From Streptomyces sp. NBC_01244 (GTDB lineage Bacteria > Actinomycetota > Actinomycetes > Streptomycetales > Streptomycetaceae): a DNA stretch of 64,000 nt. Position numbers and translations under genes: made by a program. A model generated the notes under the pieces. It ran no database searches. It saw nothing but the letters and a program-made list of their open reading frames with translations, and had not been told where the DNA came from. Positions 24,885-34,031 of this stretch are shown here, piece after piece; positions within the stretch are counted from its first letter, which is position 1, and each line of letters starts with the position of its first letter. Location: NCBI RefSeq assembly GCF_035987325.1, contig NZ_CP108488.1, positions 9,362,001-9,426,000 of the forward strand, given 5' to 3'.

Positions 24885-26516
24885 TCAGTGGCCGGTCGCA
24901 GTCCGGTGCAGCAGTAGGACGTTGCCGAGTGACCTGGGACCCGTTGCGTCCGAGGGGCGGTTGACGATGCCCGACCCGGCGGTGACCATCACGCTCGATC
25001 CACCGCCGTCGAGGTTCAACGCCTCCCGGGCGCCCAGGGACTTCATCAATTTCGCGGCAGCGGCCACGCCCAGGCCCTCGCTCCACCCGGCCCGGCGCCC
25101 GTCCACGACGACCAGCAGCAGCCGGCCCTGACCGTCGACGCCGATCATGGAGCGCGGGTTGCCGCGGACCACCCAGTTGTAGGTGAAGGTCTGGTCGTCC
25201 CCCTCGCGGATGATGCCGTCGGCGAGGGCATTCACCGCGATCCGCCCGTCCCGGACCAGCGTCGGGCCGATCTGGAGGATCGTGGTGTCCGGAGTGAGCG
25301 GGACGTCGTGTCCGGCGCCGTCCAGGACGCGCTGGGTGATTCCCAGCCGGGCTCCCGGGCGCGCGTGTGAGACCAGCCATTCGGCGCTCTCGCCGATCGC
25401 CTGGAGGGTTGAGCCACCCGCCGGCGGCTTGGCCCCGCGCGTGTGGTGCACCGCCGTCACCCGGTCATCGCGGTCCAGGACCACCTCGGCGCCCGCTCCG
25501 GTCGGCGGGGTGCTCCACTCGGGGGTGAAGCGGACGAGCTCGCTCTCGTCGGTGCACTTGAAGTCGTGCTGCGGGCGCTGGGTGGGCTGGTCTCCGCCGA
25601 CGCCTCCGCAGTTCCAGATCTCGCCGGGGATCCGGTTGACGCCGTCGATCTCCCTCGTGGAGCCGCCCGCCCTGACCGTGATCCGCGTGGTGTACGTGTC
25701 GACGTCCAGTTGCCGCCCGCCGTTCGTGATCCTGAAGCCCCCGCGGCCCTGAGTTGCCGCGCCCAGCAGCCGGCCGTCCTTGACGTACAGGCCGAGCGGC
25801 GCGCCGGCCCCGAACCACTGGGCATTTATGCCCGCGAGCGCCCCGGCGGCGGCCGCCAGGTCGGGCAGCTTCTCGGGGACGTCGATGCTCGGCCCGAAGT
25901 CACTGGCCAGGCGGCCGGTGAACCGCTTGAAGTCCACCTGCAGGACGAACACCCGCTGGAGGGCGCCGGCGTCCGTACCGTCCTGCGCCGTGTACCGGGT
26001 GTCCCCGGCGAACCCGGCCGCCCGGACCTGGGCGAGCGCCGCCGTCGCCGCGCGCTGGTCGGCGTACCGGCCGATCCGCACGGTCCACCCCAGGGTGCCG
26101 GCCGGGCGGTCGGCGAAGGCGGGGATGAGGACCCGCTCCACCCGGGGTTGGAGCCCCTTGGCCCGCAGGGCCGCGGCCACCCGGTCGGCGCGCTCCTTGG
26201 GGCCGAGGGCCGCGGTGGCCTGGCTGTAGGGGAGGTCGGCGGTCAAGGGCTGGTTCACGTGGACGGTCCAGACGTCGTCGGCGTCCGTCCGGCCGAGGAC
26301 GATCGAGGTCTGGGTCACCCCGGGGGCGATCACGGTGGACTGCTTCGACTCGGGGAGCGGGAGCGTGCTGGGTTCGGGAGCGACCCCTTCCACCGGGCGC
26401 GGGGCCGCGGTCGGCCGTCCGACCGCTCCGGTTTCCGGTGCCGCACCGAGAGCGGCGAGCGCGCAGAGGGCGAGGAAGGCAACGGACGACACGGCGAGGT
26501 GCGATGGCTGACGCAT
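24885..26516 (-). CDS. Secreted SPOR / phosphodiester glycosidase (NAGPA) protein
   Basis: The 543-residue protein starts at ATG 26516 with GGGAG eight bases upstream. A signal peptide covers about residues 1-30 (HLAVSSVAFLALCALAALGA). A SPOR-like repeat region follows (TLGWTVRIGRYADQRAATAA and a matching VFVLQVDFKRF half). The C-terminal ~330 residues are a NAGPA domain with GINAQWFGAGAPLGLYV, LLLVVVDGRRAGWSEGL and the ALNLDGGGSS signature. SPOR binds denuded peptidoglycan glycans and NAGPA cleaves phosphodiester-linked sugars, so I infer a cell-wall-associated glycan or teichoic-acid enzyme. Confidence 0.87.
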   Translation of the reverse strand: MRQPSHLAVSSVAFLALCALAALGAAPETGAVGRPTAAPRPVEGVAPEPSTLPLPESKQSTVIAPGVTQTSIVLGRTDADDVWTVHVNQPLTADLPYSQATAALGPKERADRVAAALRAKGLQPRVERVLIPAFADRPAGTLGWTVRIGRYADQRAATAALAQVRAAGFAGDTRYTAQDGTDAGALQRVFVLQVDFKRFTGRLASDFGPSIDVPEKLPDLAAAAGALAGINAQWFGAGAPLGLYVKDGRLLGAATQGRGGFRITNGGRQLDVDTYTTRITVRAGGSTREIDGVNRIPGEIWNCGGVGGDQPTQRPQHDFKCTDESELVRFTPEWSTPPTGAGAEVVLDRDDRVTAVHHTRGAKPPAGGSTLQAIGESAEWLVSHARPGARLGITQRVLDGAGHDVPLTPDTTILQIGPTLVRDGRIAVNALADGIIREGDDQTFTYNWVVRGNPRSMIGVDGQGRLLLVVVDGRRAGWSEGLGVAAAAKLMKSLGAREALNLDGGGSSVMVTAGSGIVNRPSDATGPRSLGNVLLLHRTATGH

Positions 26517-26707
26517 ACGGCTCTCCCTGAAGGTGAGGTGGTGCGTCCGTCCAGTGCAGGAGCGACATGTGGCGGGTGGCGCAACACAGCTTGGTGCGCG
26601 CGTGAATTCCCCGCGAACGAGGCAGGGGCCTTCTCGGGTATCTCGGAAACGGCCCCTGACCTGCGACTTCGACACGGTGGCCCCGCTGCTGGCGAGAACA
26701 GTGCCTG

Positions 26708-26923
26708 GCCATCCGTGTTGGTGTCGAGTACCGCGGTGATGTCTTCGCCGGTGCACTCTCCGGGGGACTTGCCGGCCCCGGGGATGCCGGCGTTGTTGAT
26801 CAGGACGTCGAGTGGGCCGTGCTCGCGGGAGATGGGGGCGGCGGCTGCCTGAATCGAGGTGTTGTCACACATGTCGAGAACGATCGGGTGCGCCCCGAGC
26901 TCCTTGTCGGCGCGCTCAGTCAT
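26708..26923 (-). pseudogene. Short-chain dehydrogenase fragment
   Basis: The frame contains GAHPIVLDMCDNTSIQAA, then ISREHGPLDVLINNAGIPGA. This is the strand-3/strand-4 part of an SDR fold with the NNAG motif. The TGxxxGxG nucleotide-binding motif and the YxxxK active site are both absent, and similarity ends abruptly. It is a remnant upstream of the SPOR/NAGPA gene. Confidence 0.72.
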
Positions 26924-26998
26924 CCGGACCAGGTACGGGACCACGAAGATCGGAGCAGCCAAGGCTGACCAGCCCCGCCCCACCCTGACGCTCGGGCC

Positions 26999-27245
26999 CT
27001 AGGGGAGGAGCGCGGTCAGGCGGTACACCTTGCCGGGTTCGGCGTGGGCGGGCGAGAGGAGTTGGGAGACGGTCACGAAGGTGTACCCGCAGTCGCGGAG
27101 TTCGCTGACGCTCCACAGGATCTGGACCAGGCCGAGGTGGGTGCACGGCCCGTCGCCTTCTCTATGTCCTGCTGGACCGGCTCGATTTCGGCGCGTATTT
27201 CGTCAGGGGTGAGTTCTGTGAGGACACCCGCACGGAGAAACGGTG
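26999..27245 (-). pseudogene. Polysaccharide deacetylase remnant (two pieces)
   Basis: From about 27245 one frame gives RAGVLTELTPDEIRAEIEPV then QQDIEKATGR, the standard segment after motif 2 of NodB-type deacetylases. Near 27147 the frame shifts to THLGLVQILWSVSELRDCGY and TFVTVSQLLSPAHAEPGKVY, the C-terminal end with stop at 26999. The region between (RPPYG and motifs 3-4) is deleted, as are the N-terminal catalytic residues. Confidence 0.68.
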
Positions 27246-27396
27246 CATGTGATCTCTTGCGGTGGGAATGTCGGCATCCCGAACAGGTCTGGCGGCCGAA
27301 GCGGCATGCACAGAGCAGCCTTGACGAACTCCCCGGGCCGCTGCCGGATGTGTGGCCACGCGGCCGGACCCGACGGGTGCGAAGAAGACTGCTATT

Positions 27397-27636
27397 TCAG
27401 GTATGTGTCGAAGAACGCGGTCGCGTAGCGGATCGCGGTCTCGCGTTGCTCGGCGGGCCCAGCTGCAGGGGTGTGCCCGTCCCGTTCGTGCTCTCGCACC
27501 GGCCACCCGCGTCCTGCGTGGACACCTGGGCCGAGCCGACGACCTCGGGCTGAGGGCTGCCGCAGGCGGCCCCCAGGGTGACCGCGGCGACGGCTGTCAT
27601 GCGGAGGACGCTGCGGCGCAGGGAGCGGGGGAGCAT
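27397..27636 (-). pseudogene. Frameshifted lipoprotein remnant
   Basis: ATG 27636 begins a lipoprotein signal (MLPRSLRRSVLRMTAVAAVT, with lipobox LGAAC) and about 50 mature residues. The original frame then degrades. A neighbouring frame supplies the protein-like end AEQRETAIRYATAFFDTYLK and a stop at 27397. One base change near 27480 separates the halves. No function is recognised. Confidence 0.5.
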
Positions 27637-27978
27637 GCGGATCGACAAGGAGGCCCTTCGGGGCACGGATCTCAGGCTGGGACGGCCGCTCGGATCCGTG
27701 GGTACCGCGGCGACCCCTCGAAGGTATGCACCGTGATCGGCAGGTATGTATCAGGCGATGCGCATATGTGTATCAATGGCATCAGTGGGAACGAGACCGG
27801 CCCGGCAGACCGGATTCCGTCCCGGGCCGGGCCTCCTCGCCCGGCCTCGCTCCGCGTGGGGCGGCTTCGCCTGCAGGCGCGCGCCGGCGGCGAGCGCCGG
27901 CCGGGCCATCGGGGCCCGGCTGATCATGAGGCCGGGGGTCCGCGCGACGTCCCGTGCCAGAGCGCCGCGCCACGATCG

Positions 27979-28602
27979 TCAGCCGGCGCCGGCGCCGATG
28001 ATGAGGTCGGCGCGGTGGCGGCCGCGTGCGACGAGGAGGGCGTTGGGTTCGTCCGAGCCGGCGACCCAAGCGCGGGCCGACTCCGGGTCCTTGCCGTGGC
28101 GGACGTGCCGGTCGATGAGGCGCCGCACGCGCAGGCTCTCGTCCGGTGCCAAGTACCAGGCCTGGTCCAGGAGCGACCGTACGGGTGCCCATTCCGGCGC
28201 GTCGTCGAGGAGGTAGTTCCCCTCGGTGATCACCAGGGGCACGCCCGGGGCGACGGGGATGCTGCCCGCGATCGGTTCCTCGAGGGAGCGGTCGAAGGCC
28301 GGTGCGTAGACGGTGCGTTCGCCCGGTGCCCGCAGCCTGCGGAGCAGGCACAGGTATCCGGCACTGTCGAACGTGTCCGGGGCGCCCTTGCGCTCTGCCC
28401 GCCCGAGCCTGTCCAGCTCGCCCTGCGCGAGGTGGAACCCGTCCATGGGCACCACCACGGCACGCTCCGGCCCGAGAGCGTCCGCGATCAGCGCCGCCAC
28501 GGTCGACTTCCCCGCACCGGGAGGCCCGGCGATGCCCAGGATCCGGCGGGCGCCCTGGTCGGCCAGTCCGGCCGCCCGCGCGATCAGCTCCGATGTCTGC
28601 AC
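27979..28602 (-). CDS. Nucleoside/nucleotide kinase family protein (uridine kinase/PRK-like)
   Basis: The 207-residue kinase begins at GTG 28602. In-frame codons further upstream (to 28737) look like non-coding Arg/Pro text. Walker A is GPPGAGKS at 26-33, followed by VVVPMDGFHLAQGELDRLG, the substrate loop typical of the uridine kinase/phosphoribulokinase fold. ITEGNYLLDD gives the Walker B-like strand, and VRRLIDRHVRHGKD the lid. Streptomycete relatives are annotated as nucleoside/nucleotide kinase family proteins, and some act on sugars or pantothenate-like substrates. The exact substrate is open. Confidence 0.85.
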   Translation of the reverse strand: MQTSELIARAAGLADQGARRILGIAGPPGAGKSTVAALIADALGPERAVVVPMDGFHLAQGELDRLGRAERKGAPDTFDSAGYLCLLRRLRAPGERTVYAPAFDRSLEEPIAGSIPVAPGVPLVITEGNYLLDDAPEWAPVRSLLDQAWYLAPDESLRVRRLIDRHVRHGKDPESARAWVAGSDEPNALLVARGRHRADLIIGAGAG

Positions 28603-28991
28603 CCGGACATCCTGCCCGAGTGCTGGCCAAGGGAGCCGTCGGGCCTGCCGGACGACGCGGGGTGACGGTGGCCGAGCTGACTCGGACGCCAGACAGGCCG
28701 CCGCGCACCTCGGGCTAACTGAGGACGCGGCACACAAGCTGTCGGCCCGCTTCGGCCGTTGGAGCCCCTACCGCTGACCCGCGCCACCGCGCGTGGTGGC
28801 GGCCCGCCCGGGCCGAGGGGCGACGGAGGACCCGGGCGAGCTCCACCGGCCGGCCTGCCAGGACTGCGTTCGCGGACACCGTGGGCACGCTGTTCCTGGG
28901 GTCCACCGGCCGGATCCCGCCTTGATCGGCTCAGTGCCGGGGGTCGCGCTCGCTGTGCCCACGGGGAGGCAGGAGCTTCGTGGAGGCCGGT
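28603..28991. other. Intergenic, possible short coding remnants
   Basis: No gene is certain. A 63-codon minus-strand frame (28715-28906) starting VDPRNSVPTVSANAVLAGRP and a plus-strand tail (ending 28777: AAAHLGLTEDAAHKLSARFG) both have coding-like third-position GC, but no family match and no clear start signals. Confidence 0.3.
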
Positions 28992-29849
28992 TCAGTGCCT
29001 CGACGGTTGGGGAGGGTCGAGTGCCTCCAGCGCGCCAGTGAGGCCCCCGCCCGAGCGGCCGCCGGAGGTGTAGACACAGTTGCCGGCCACGCCCACGGGA
29101 CACGGCATGGCGGCTGCCGCGGGGCCATAGCGGGGGGTCGGCAACGGGGGCAGGTCCGTCCAGAGGTTCGAGGCGGGGTTGTACGACTGGACGGTGCCAA
29201 GCTCGCCGTTTTGGTTGAAGCCGCCCACGGTGTAGAGGCAGATGCCGTTCTGCCCGGGTGGGCAGGTGGTGGCCGCCGTGCCGATGTCGGCCCGGGCTCC
29301 GGGCAGCGACGCCACCGGGCTCCAGGCATTCGTGGCCGGGTTGTACGACTCCACCGTGCTGCTGTAGTTGGCGCTGCCGAGGCCGCCGACGGCGTACACG
29401 CAGGTTCCCGACTGCCCCGGCGGATATGCCGCTGCGGCGGCGCCCAGGGAATCTCTGGGTGTGGGCATGGCCGCCGCCGTGCTCCAGGAGTTGTTTGCGG
29501 GGTTGTAGACCTCCGCCGAGTTCAGGAAGCCGCTGTTGTCGTAGCCGCCCACCAGGCGTTGGTGAGCCGGTTGTACGACTCCGCTGTGGCCAGGTCACTG
29601 CCGTTGGAGCTGCCCATGCTGTAGACGCAGGTGCCGCTCTGGCCGGGCGGACAGGGTGCCACGGCTGATCCGAGGCCACTTCGTGCGGTGGGCATGCTCG
29701 GCAGCGTGGTCCAGATCGTGCCGTTGCTGGCGGCTGCGGGGAGCATCCCGGCGAGGACCGCGACTGCGGCCAGCGCGGTGGCCAGGGCGAGCCGCCCCCG
29801 CCACTTGTTCCGGGAGCGGGCGGGGGGGTGGCGTGCGCATGAGCGGCAC
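28992..29849 (-). pseudogene. Secreted Kelch-repeat protein with two frameshifts
   Basis: GTG 29849 (after GAGGAAAAGA) opens MPLMRTPPP, but a run of seven Gs on the plus strand (29822-29828) puts the reading out of frame. Removing one base gives ARSRNKWRGRLALATALAAV and a signal peptide ending in AAAS. Kelch-type blades follow (LPSMPTARSGLGSAVAPCPP, then GTCVYSMGSSNGSDLATAES). Near 29555 a second shift, apparently with loss of part of a blade, leads to VGGYDNSGFLNSAEVYNPAN and further blades to the stop at 28992. The intact ancestor was probably an exported beta-propeller. Confidence 0.7.
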
Positions 29850-30122
29850 TCTTTTCCTCGTGCGGGAGCGGGTTCTCAGGGGGTGTCCCACGGCGCGCCG
29901 CAGGACCCCGCTGCCTACCGGTGAGTCACCCACCGTTGTCCCTGGCCGGACACCGCACATGGAGCAAGATGCGGCATGTCGGCGGAGTGTCGGTATCCCG
30001 GCCGTGGCGGTCGGCGGTCCATAGGCGATGTGTCGGTTCTCGCTGGAACCGTGGATGACAAGCCGCTCCCCTTGGAGCGGCCACGATCGTCTCGTCCTGC
30101 CGGATCAAGGGAGCCTCCCGTC

Positions 30123-31073
30123 ATGTCGCCAACGTCCTACACCCCGCCCTGGAATGTTCACCGGCTGCCGCGTGCCGACGGCAGCGTCTTCCTGGTCACC
30201 GGCGCCAACGCGGGCATTGGGTACTTCATCGCAGAGCAGCTTTCCGCGACCGGAGCCACCGTCGTGCTGGGCAGCCGGAACCCGGAGAGAGCCCAAGCCG
30301 CCTTGACCTCCATCCGCTCGCGTGTGCCCGGCGCGGAGGTACGCGCCATACCGCTGGACCTCGCAGACCTGTCGTCTCTCAGCACAGTGGTGGAATCCCT
30401 GGAGGTGAATGCCCTCGATGCGGTGGTCCACAACGCAGGCGTCGCGTGCGACGACCCGCCGCGTCGCGAGACAGGAGACGGTCATGAACTCATGTTCGGT
30501 ACGAACCACCTCGGACACTTCGCCCTGACCGGCCGACTGATGCCGCTGCTTTCGGCCGCGCCTGCGGCACGTGTCGTGACCGTCGGCAGTTTCGCAGCGA
30601 AATCCGAACGGCTGAACCTGGAAGACCTCCAGTCCCGGCGGGAGTACCGGGCCAAACGCGCCTACGGACGATCCAAGCTGGCACAGATGTACTTCGGGCT
30701 CGAACTTGGCCGCCGCCTGCGCACCCTCGGCAGCTCGGCGGAGAGCGTGGTAGTCCACCCCGGCGGCGCGCTGGACTCCCTCACCCCGTCACGACCACCG
30801 GTCCATGTGCGAAGCGTCGGCGCACGGCTGCGCACGGCACCCGCCGCTCTACTCGTCCAAGGCAAGGACGCCGGCGCATGGCCGGCGGTCCGAGCGGTGC
30901 TCGACCCGGCCACGCGCGGAGGACAGCTGTGGGGACCACGCCTCTTCGGTCTGCGCGGCACACCTAGACAAGAAGCGGTATGGAGTCATCTCGCCGACAC
31001 CGCTGTCGCGGCGCGGCTGTGGGACGCCAGCCGCAACCTGGTCAACGTCGACCCCGCCAACCTGCGCGGATAG
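30123..31073 (+). CDS. Short-chain dehydrogenase/reductase
   Basis: The 316-residue SDR has the cofactor motif TGANAGIG (26-33), VVHNAG (101-106), catalytic Ser in VVTVGSFAAK (near 156) and Y181-x3-K185 in YGRSK. Length and motifs fit the retinol dehydrogenase/protochlorophyllide-reductase-like SDRs common in actinobacteria, usually NADP-dependent. ATG 30123 has GGGAG upstream at slightly long spacing. An in-frame ATG at 29976 precedes it but is less supported. There is no operon partner, and the substrate is unknown. Confidence 0.88.
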   Translation: MSPTSYTPPWNVHRLPRADGSVFLVTGANAGIGYFIAEQLSATGATVVLGSRNPERAQAALTSIRSRVPGAEVRAIPLDLADLSSLSTVVESLEVNALDAVVHNAGVACDDPPRRETGDGHELMFGTNHLGHFALTGRLMPLLSAAPAARVVTVGSFAAKSERLNLEDLQSRREYRAKRAYGRSKLAQMYFGLELGRRLRTLGSSAESVVVHPGGALDSLTPSRPPVHVRSVGARLRTAPAALLVQGKDAGAWPAVRAVLDPATRGGQLWGPRLFGLRGTPRQEAVWSHLADTAVAARLWDASRNLVNVDPANLRG

Positions 31074-31205
31074 GCCAGGCGAGCAGCCCGTGGACAACTG
31101 GCGTGCCCAGAGCGGGCTGTTCACGAGTACCGCTGACCTGAGTCAGGCCGCGGGCTCGAAGATCGCTCCCCAGCTATCGGGTGATCGCTTCCCGACGGGC
31201 CAGGA

Positions 31206-32018
31206 TCAGTCCCACCAGAATTCCCAGCAGTGCGTGTCGATGAGTCGTTCGGCATACGCGTCAAGGGTCTGGGGGCGGGGGCCCTGCCAGATGTTGTCGG
31301 GACAGAAGGCGAAGTGTTCGGCCGCGACGAGCAGGGCGTCTTCCCTGCTCGCCGGGGGCGTGGCGATGCTCAGGTGGAGTGTGTCGGATCCAACGGCGAC
31401 GACGCATGCACCGAAGCGTTGTTCCCAGTCGCCCATCACCGCGGAGAACGTGGCGGTGTCGTTGTCCCAGTTGGCAGGTCCGTCCCAGCCGACGAGGGCG
31501 AGGGCGTCGGCGCCGGAAGGCGCGGCGACCAGGCCCAGACGTGACCGTGGCCGACCCAGGACGAAGTGTTCTGCGTACTCCGCGGCCAGCCGGCCGGAGT
31601 CCGTCGCGTCTTCACGGTGGGGTGCGAGGCCGGGCCAGGTCTGCCCGAAGGGGGCCGTGACGGCCAGCCGCTTGTCGGGCGACAGCATGTCGTCGTCATC
31701 ATCGATCGCGGTGTACGTCGCCCACCACTTTGCGAGCAGCTCGGCCGGGTCGTGGTCGTCGGGTGATGACATCTGCTCGGGAAAGAGCTCGCCGGTGCCC
31801 CAGGGACGGAAGTCGCTGTCTTCGGGGTCCCCCGAGTCGAGAAGCAGGGGCCAGACGCCTGAGCGGGGATGCTCGTCGCGGATCCGCGTCCACAACTCTG
31901 CGGATACGGAGCCGTCGCTCAGCCACAGGGCCTGAGCGCCTCCGTCACCTTCATCGGACGTGATCAACCGTCCGGGCGGGAGGGGGACAGCGATGGTCGA
32001 TAGCAGCTCAGGGTTCAC
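31206..32018 (-). CDS. DUF4253 domain protein
   Basis: The 270-residue acidic protein ends with the DUF4253 signature (EHFAFCPDNIWQG, LDAYAERLIDTHCWEFWWD) and carries LALVGWDGPANWDND in its middle. GTG 32018 is the only reasonable start. The domain has no assigned biochemical function. It is widespread in actinobacteria and often sits near SMI1/barstar-like immunity-type genes. Here its upstream neighbour on the same strand is a barstar-like protein, 45 bases away, so the two are probably co-transcribed. Confidence 0.85.
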   Translation of the reverse strand: MNPELLSTIAVPLPPGRLITSDEGDGGAQALWLSDGSVSAELWTRIRDEHPRSGVWPLLLDSGDPEDSDFRPWGTGELFPEQMSSPDDHDPAELLAKWWATYTAIDDDDDMLSPDKRLAVTAPFGQTWPGLAPHREDATDSGRLAAEYAEHFVLGRPRSRLGLVAAPSGADALALVGWDGPANWDNDTATFSAVMGDWEQRFGACVVAVGSDTLHLSIATPPASREDALLVAAEHFAFCPDNIWQGPRPQTLDAYAERLIDTHCWEFWWD

Positions 32019-32063
32019 GGGCGGATGCTAACCGTGAGCTCTGACATGCTCGCGCTCGCCCGC

Positions 32064-32891
32064 TTAACCTCGGCGGTTGGAGTCCAGCCATTCATCGCTG
32101 TTCCACACGACGGGCATGGCGCCGACCGGCTCGAATCGAATGTCGGGGTCGTTGCTGTGCACCAGGCAGATCAGCCGGCGCTGAAGTACGGCCGCACGAT
32201 GGGCCCGGTCGGCGATGATGTCGAGTACGACTTGCGCGGCCCGGGGGCAGGCAGTTGCGAATCGGTCGTAGTCGGTGAAGGCGAGGACCAGTCCCGCGCC
32301 CTCCGCTGAGTCGCCGTAGCCGCCGTAGCAGGCAACATCGCCGAGGCAGTCGTTGAGCGCGTCAAGGTTGTGGCCGTAGTAATCGGGGAACTGCAGGGCG
32401 GCTGCGACCGCACCGTGCATGTCCTGTTCCGTGCTCCATTGGCCCGCTGCCAGCCGGACGACGCGGAAGTCCCGGTCTTCGAGGCGCTGCACAGCCTGGT
32501 TGAGGAGCCGCTGGCGCCAGAAGAGGGTGACGAACGTGTTGCCCATGTACTCGATGCCGGGGAATCCGGTCTTCGAGGTGCTCGGCGTCGTCGTCGAGTC
32601 GGCATGGTGCCGGTACTCGTCCAGCAGCCGGAAGAACTCCTCGATCGGAGTGGAGTCCGGAGGTGTGGTGCGTTCGATCTCGGCGGCCCAGCCGAGGGAG
32701 CTGGACGTTCCGCCACGCTCGTGAAGCCATTGCGTGAATCGCTCTTCGGGCCAGAAATCGAAGGGTTCGTCGATCGCGTGCACGCCTAGCGCGACGCGGT
32801 AGCCGGTGAGGACAGCCTCCAGATGACGTAGTGAACCCCCCGGCAGCCACATGCCGGGCCTCAGCCGGATCTGCTCCAGGAAGTCGTACAC
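32064..32891 (-). CDS. Barstar-like protein with N-terminal extension
   Basis: The 275-residue protein has a C-terminal barstar-family fold at about 141-235 (DFRVVRLAAGQWSTEQDMHG, then FPDYYGHNLDALNDCLGD). The G.N.DAL.D segment is the RNase-binding helix in barnase inhibitors. Residues 1-110 are a separate domain seen in streptomycete homologues (IRLRPGMWLPGGSLRHLEAV). There is no signal peptide, so it is cytoplasmic. No barnase-type toxin is present nearby, which suggests an orphan immunity protein or a non-immunity role. The pair with the DUF4253 gene downstream is notable. Confidence 0.82.
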   Translation of the reverse strand: MYDFLEQIRLRPGMWLPGGSLRHLEAVLTGYRVALGVHAIDEPFDFWPEERFTQWLHERGGTSSSLGWAAEIERTTPPDSTPIEEFFRLLDEYRHHADSTTTPSTSKTGFPGIEYMGNTFVTLFWRQRLLNQAVQRLEDRDFRVVRLAAGQWSTEQDMHGAVAAALQFPDYYGHNLDALNDCLGDVACYGGYGDSAEGAGLVLAFTDYDRFATACPRAAQVVLDIIADRAHRAAVLQRRLICLVHSNDPDIRFEPVGAMPVVWNSDEWLDSNRRG

Positions 32892-33354
32892 GTCCGTGCA
32901 GTCCTGCCAGTGTTTGGCGGTGTTCTGCGGGCTGTCCTTGGCCGCATGGGGTGAGCCTACGGGGCGGGCAGGAGTGGTCTTTCAGCGGAAGAGTGCAGAC
33001 GCGAGGGGAGCGGGCTTGCTCGTTTGGGAGCGTCTGCGGTCGCCGTCTGCGATCTCGTTGCGGATCGGCCTACGGCAACGGAGATGTATCACGCGATTCC
33101 GCATCCGGGGCGCAAGCAGGCCGCGCCCGCATGGAAGTCGGGCTGCGGCAGGTGGCAGTTCCCGGGTCCGGGAGGGGGGCCACCTGGGTGATGGTTGGGA
33201 CTCGCGTTGACGAGGGGTGGCGGGGCCGCAAGACCTGGCCGCGACCAGAAGAGTGCCTCAGGTCCCTCAAGCGTGAGAAAGGCCTGTGCGGGGGGCAGGC
33301 CTGGGGTGGCTCGCGTCATCCCGCGGGAGCCTCACCCGGTCGAAAGGACTCAGG
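32892..33354. other. Intergenic, nothing recognised
   Basis: Open frames here give Arg/Gly-rich text without family resemblance. The only functional sequence seen is the AAAGGA ribosome-binding site of the pentapeptide-repeat gene at 33342-33347. Confidence 0.4.
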
Positions 33355-33939
33355 ATGCGAACGAGCATCACCATCTCCCGTACCCTGATCGCCGCGCTCA
33401 TCCTCTCCGGCTGCGCCCTGACCGCCCCCGACGCCTACGCCGCCCCCACTCTCAAAGTGGCCGCCGCTTCCCAGCGAGCCGATGCCGAACAAGTCGCCCT
33501 GCTCAAAAGGAGCCTGTCGGAATGGAACCAGTGGCGTACGGACAACCCTGGCATCAAGCCCGACCTCACCGGTGCTGACCTCGCCGAAGCGAACCTCCTT
33601 GAGGCCAACCTCGCCGGCGCCGACCTCACTGATGCCACCCTCACCGGCGCGAACCTCACTGACGCGAACCTGACCGAAGCCAACCTCACCGGCGCAAAAC
33701 TAGGGGGTGCCATCCTCATTGGTGCCAACCTCAGCAACGCCAACGCCCTGAGTGCCGACCTCACCGGCGCCAACCTCAGCAACGCCGGCCTCCGTCACGC
33801 TGTCCTCGCGAGCGCCAACCTCATGCGCGCCAATCTCCATGACGCCGACCTCACCGAGGCGAACCTCGACGGCGCCAACCTCGCCGACGCCGACCTCAGC
33901 TGCCGCAACCACCCCGTCTGCACCTCCCCGGCCGGATGA
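33355..33939 (+). CDS. Exported pentapeptide-repeat (lipo)protein
   Basis: The 194-residue protein starts at ATG 33355. The signal region TLIAALILSGCALTA has a lipobox ending at Cys20. An AYA-AP site a few residues on could instead be a type I cleavage site. After a short helical linker (EQVALLKRSLSEWNQW), residues ~72-182 are about 22 pentapeptide repeats of A(D/N)LxX form (GADLAEANLLEANLAGADLT). This folds as a right-handed quadrilateral beta-helix. Cytoplasmic relatives such as MfpA mimic DNA, but export makes a surface scaffold role more likely here. Confidence 0.88.
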   Translation: MRTSITISRTLIAALILSGCALTAPDAYAAPTLKVAAASQRADAEQVALLKRSLSEWNQWRTDNPGIKPDLTGADLAEANLLEANLAGADLTDATLTGANLTDANLTEANLTGAKLGGAILIGANLSNANALSADLTGANLSNAGLRHAVLASANLMRANLHDADLTEANLDGANLADADLSCRNHPVCTSPAG

Positions 33940-33952
33940 CCGTAGAACGACT

Positions 33953-34004
33953 GGGGCACCGCGGGTAACGGGCTGCCCGGTTCAGTGCTCGCGCGCGGTG
34001 CCCC
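33953..34004. terminator. Bidirectional hairpin terminator
   Basis: GGGGCACCGCG (33953-33963) pairs perfectly with CGCGGTGCCCC (33994-34004) across a 30-base loop. It lies between the convergent pentapeptide-repeat and HxlR genes, so it can serve both. Confidence 0.6.
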
Positions 34005-34031
34005 GGGGAAGACGCCATATCGCTGCTGAGT

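Noticed and set aside
32892-33354. Possible toxin gene partner for the barstar-like protein
   Set aside because: No frame here shows RNase motifs, a start signal or coding-like composition.
33355-33939. Pentapeptide repeats read as a DNA tandem repeat or CRISPR-like array
   Set aside because: The periodicity is 15 bases, varies in sequence and matches protein pentapeptides with a signal peptide.
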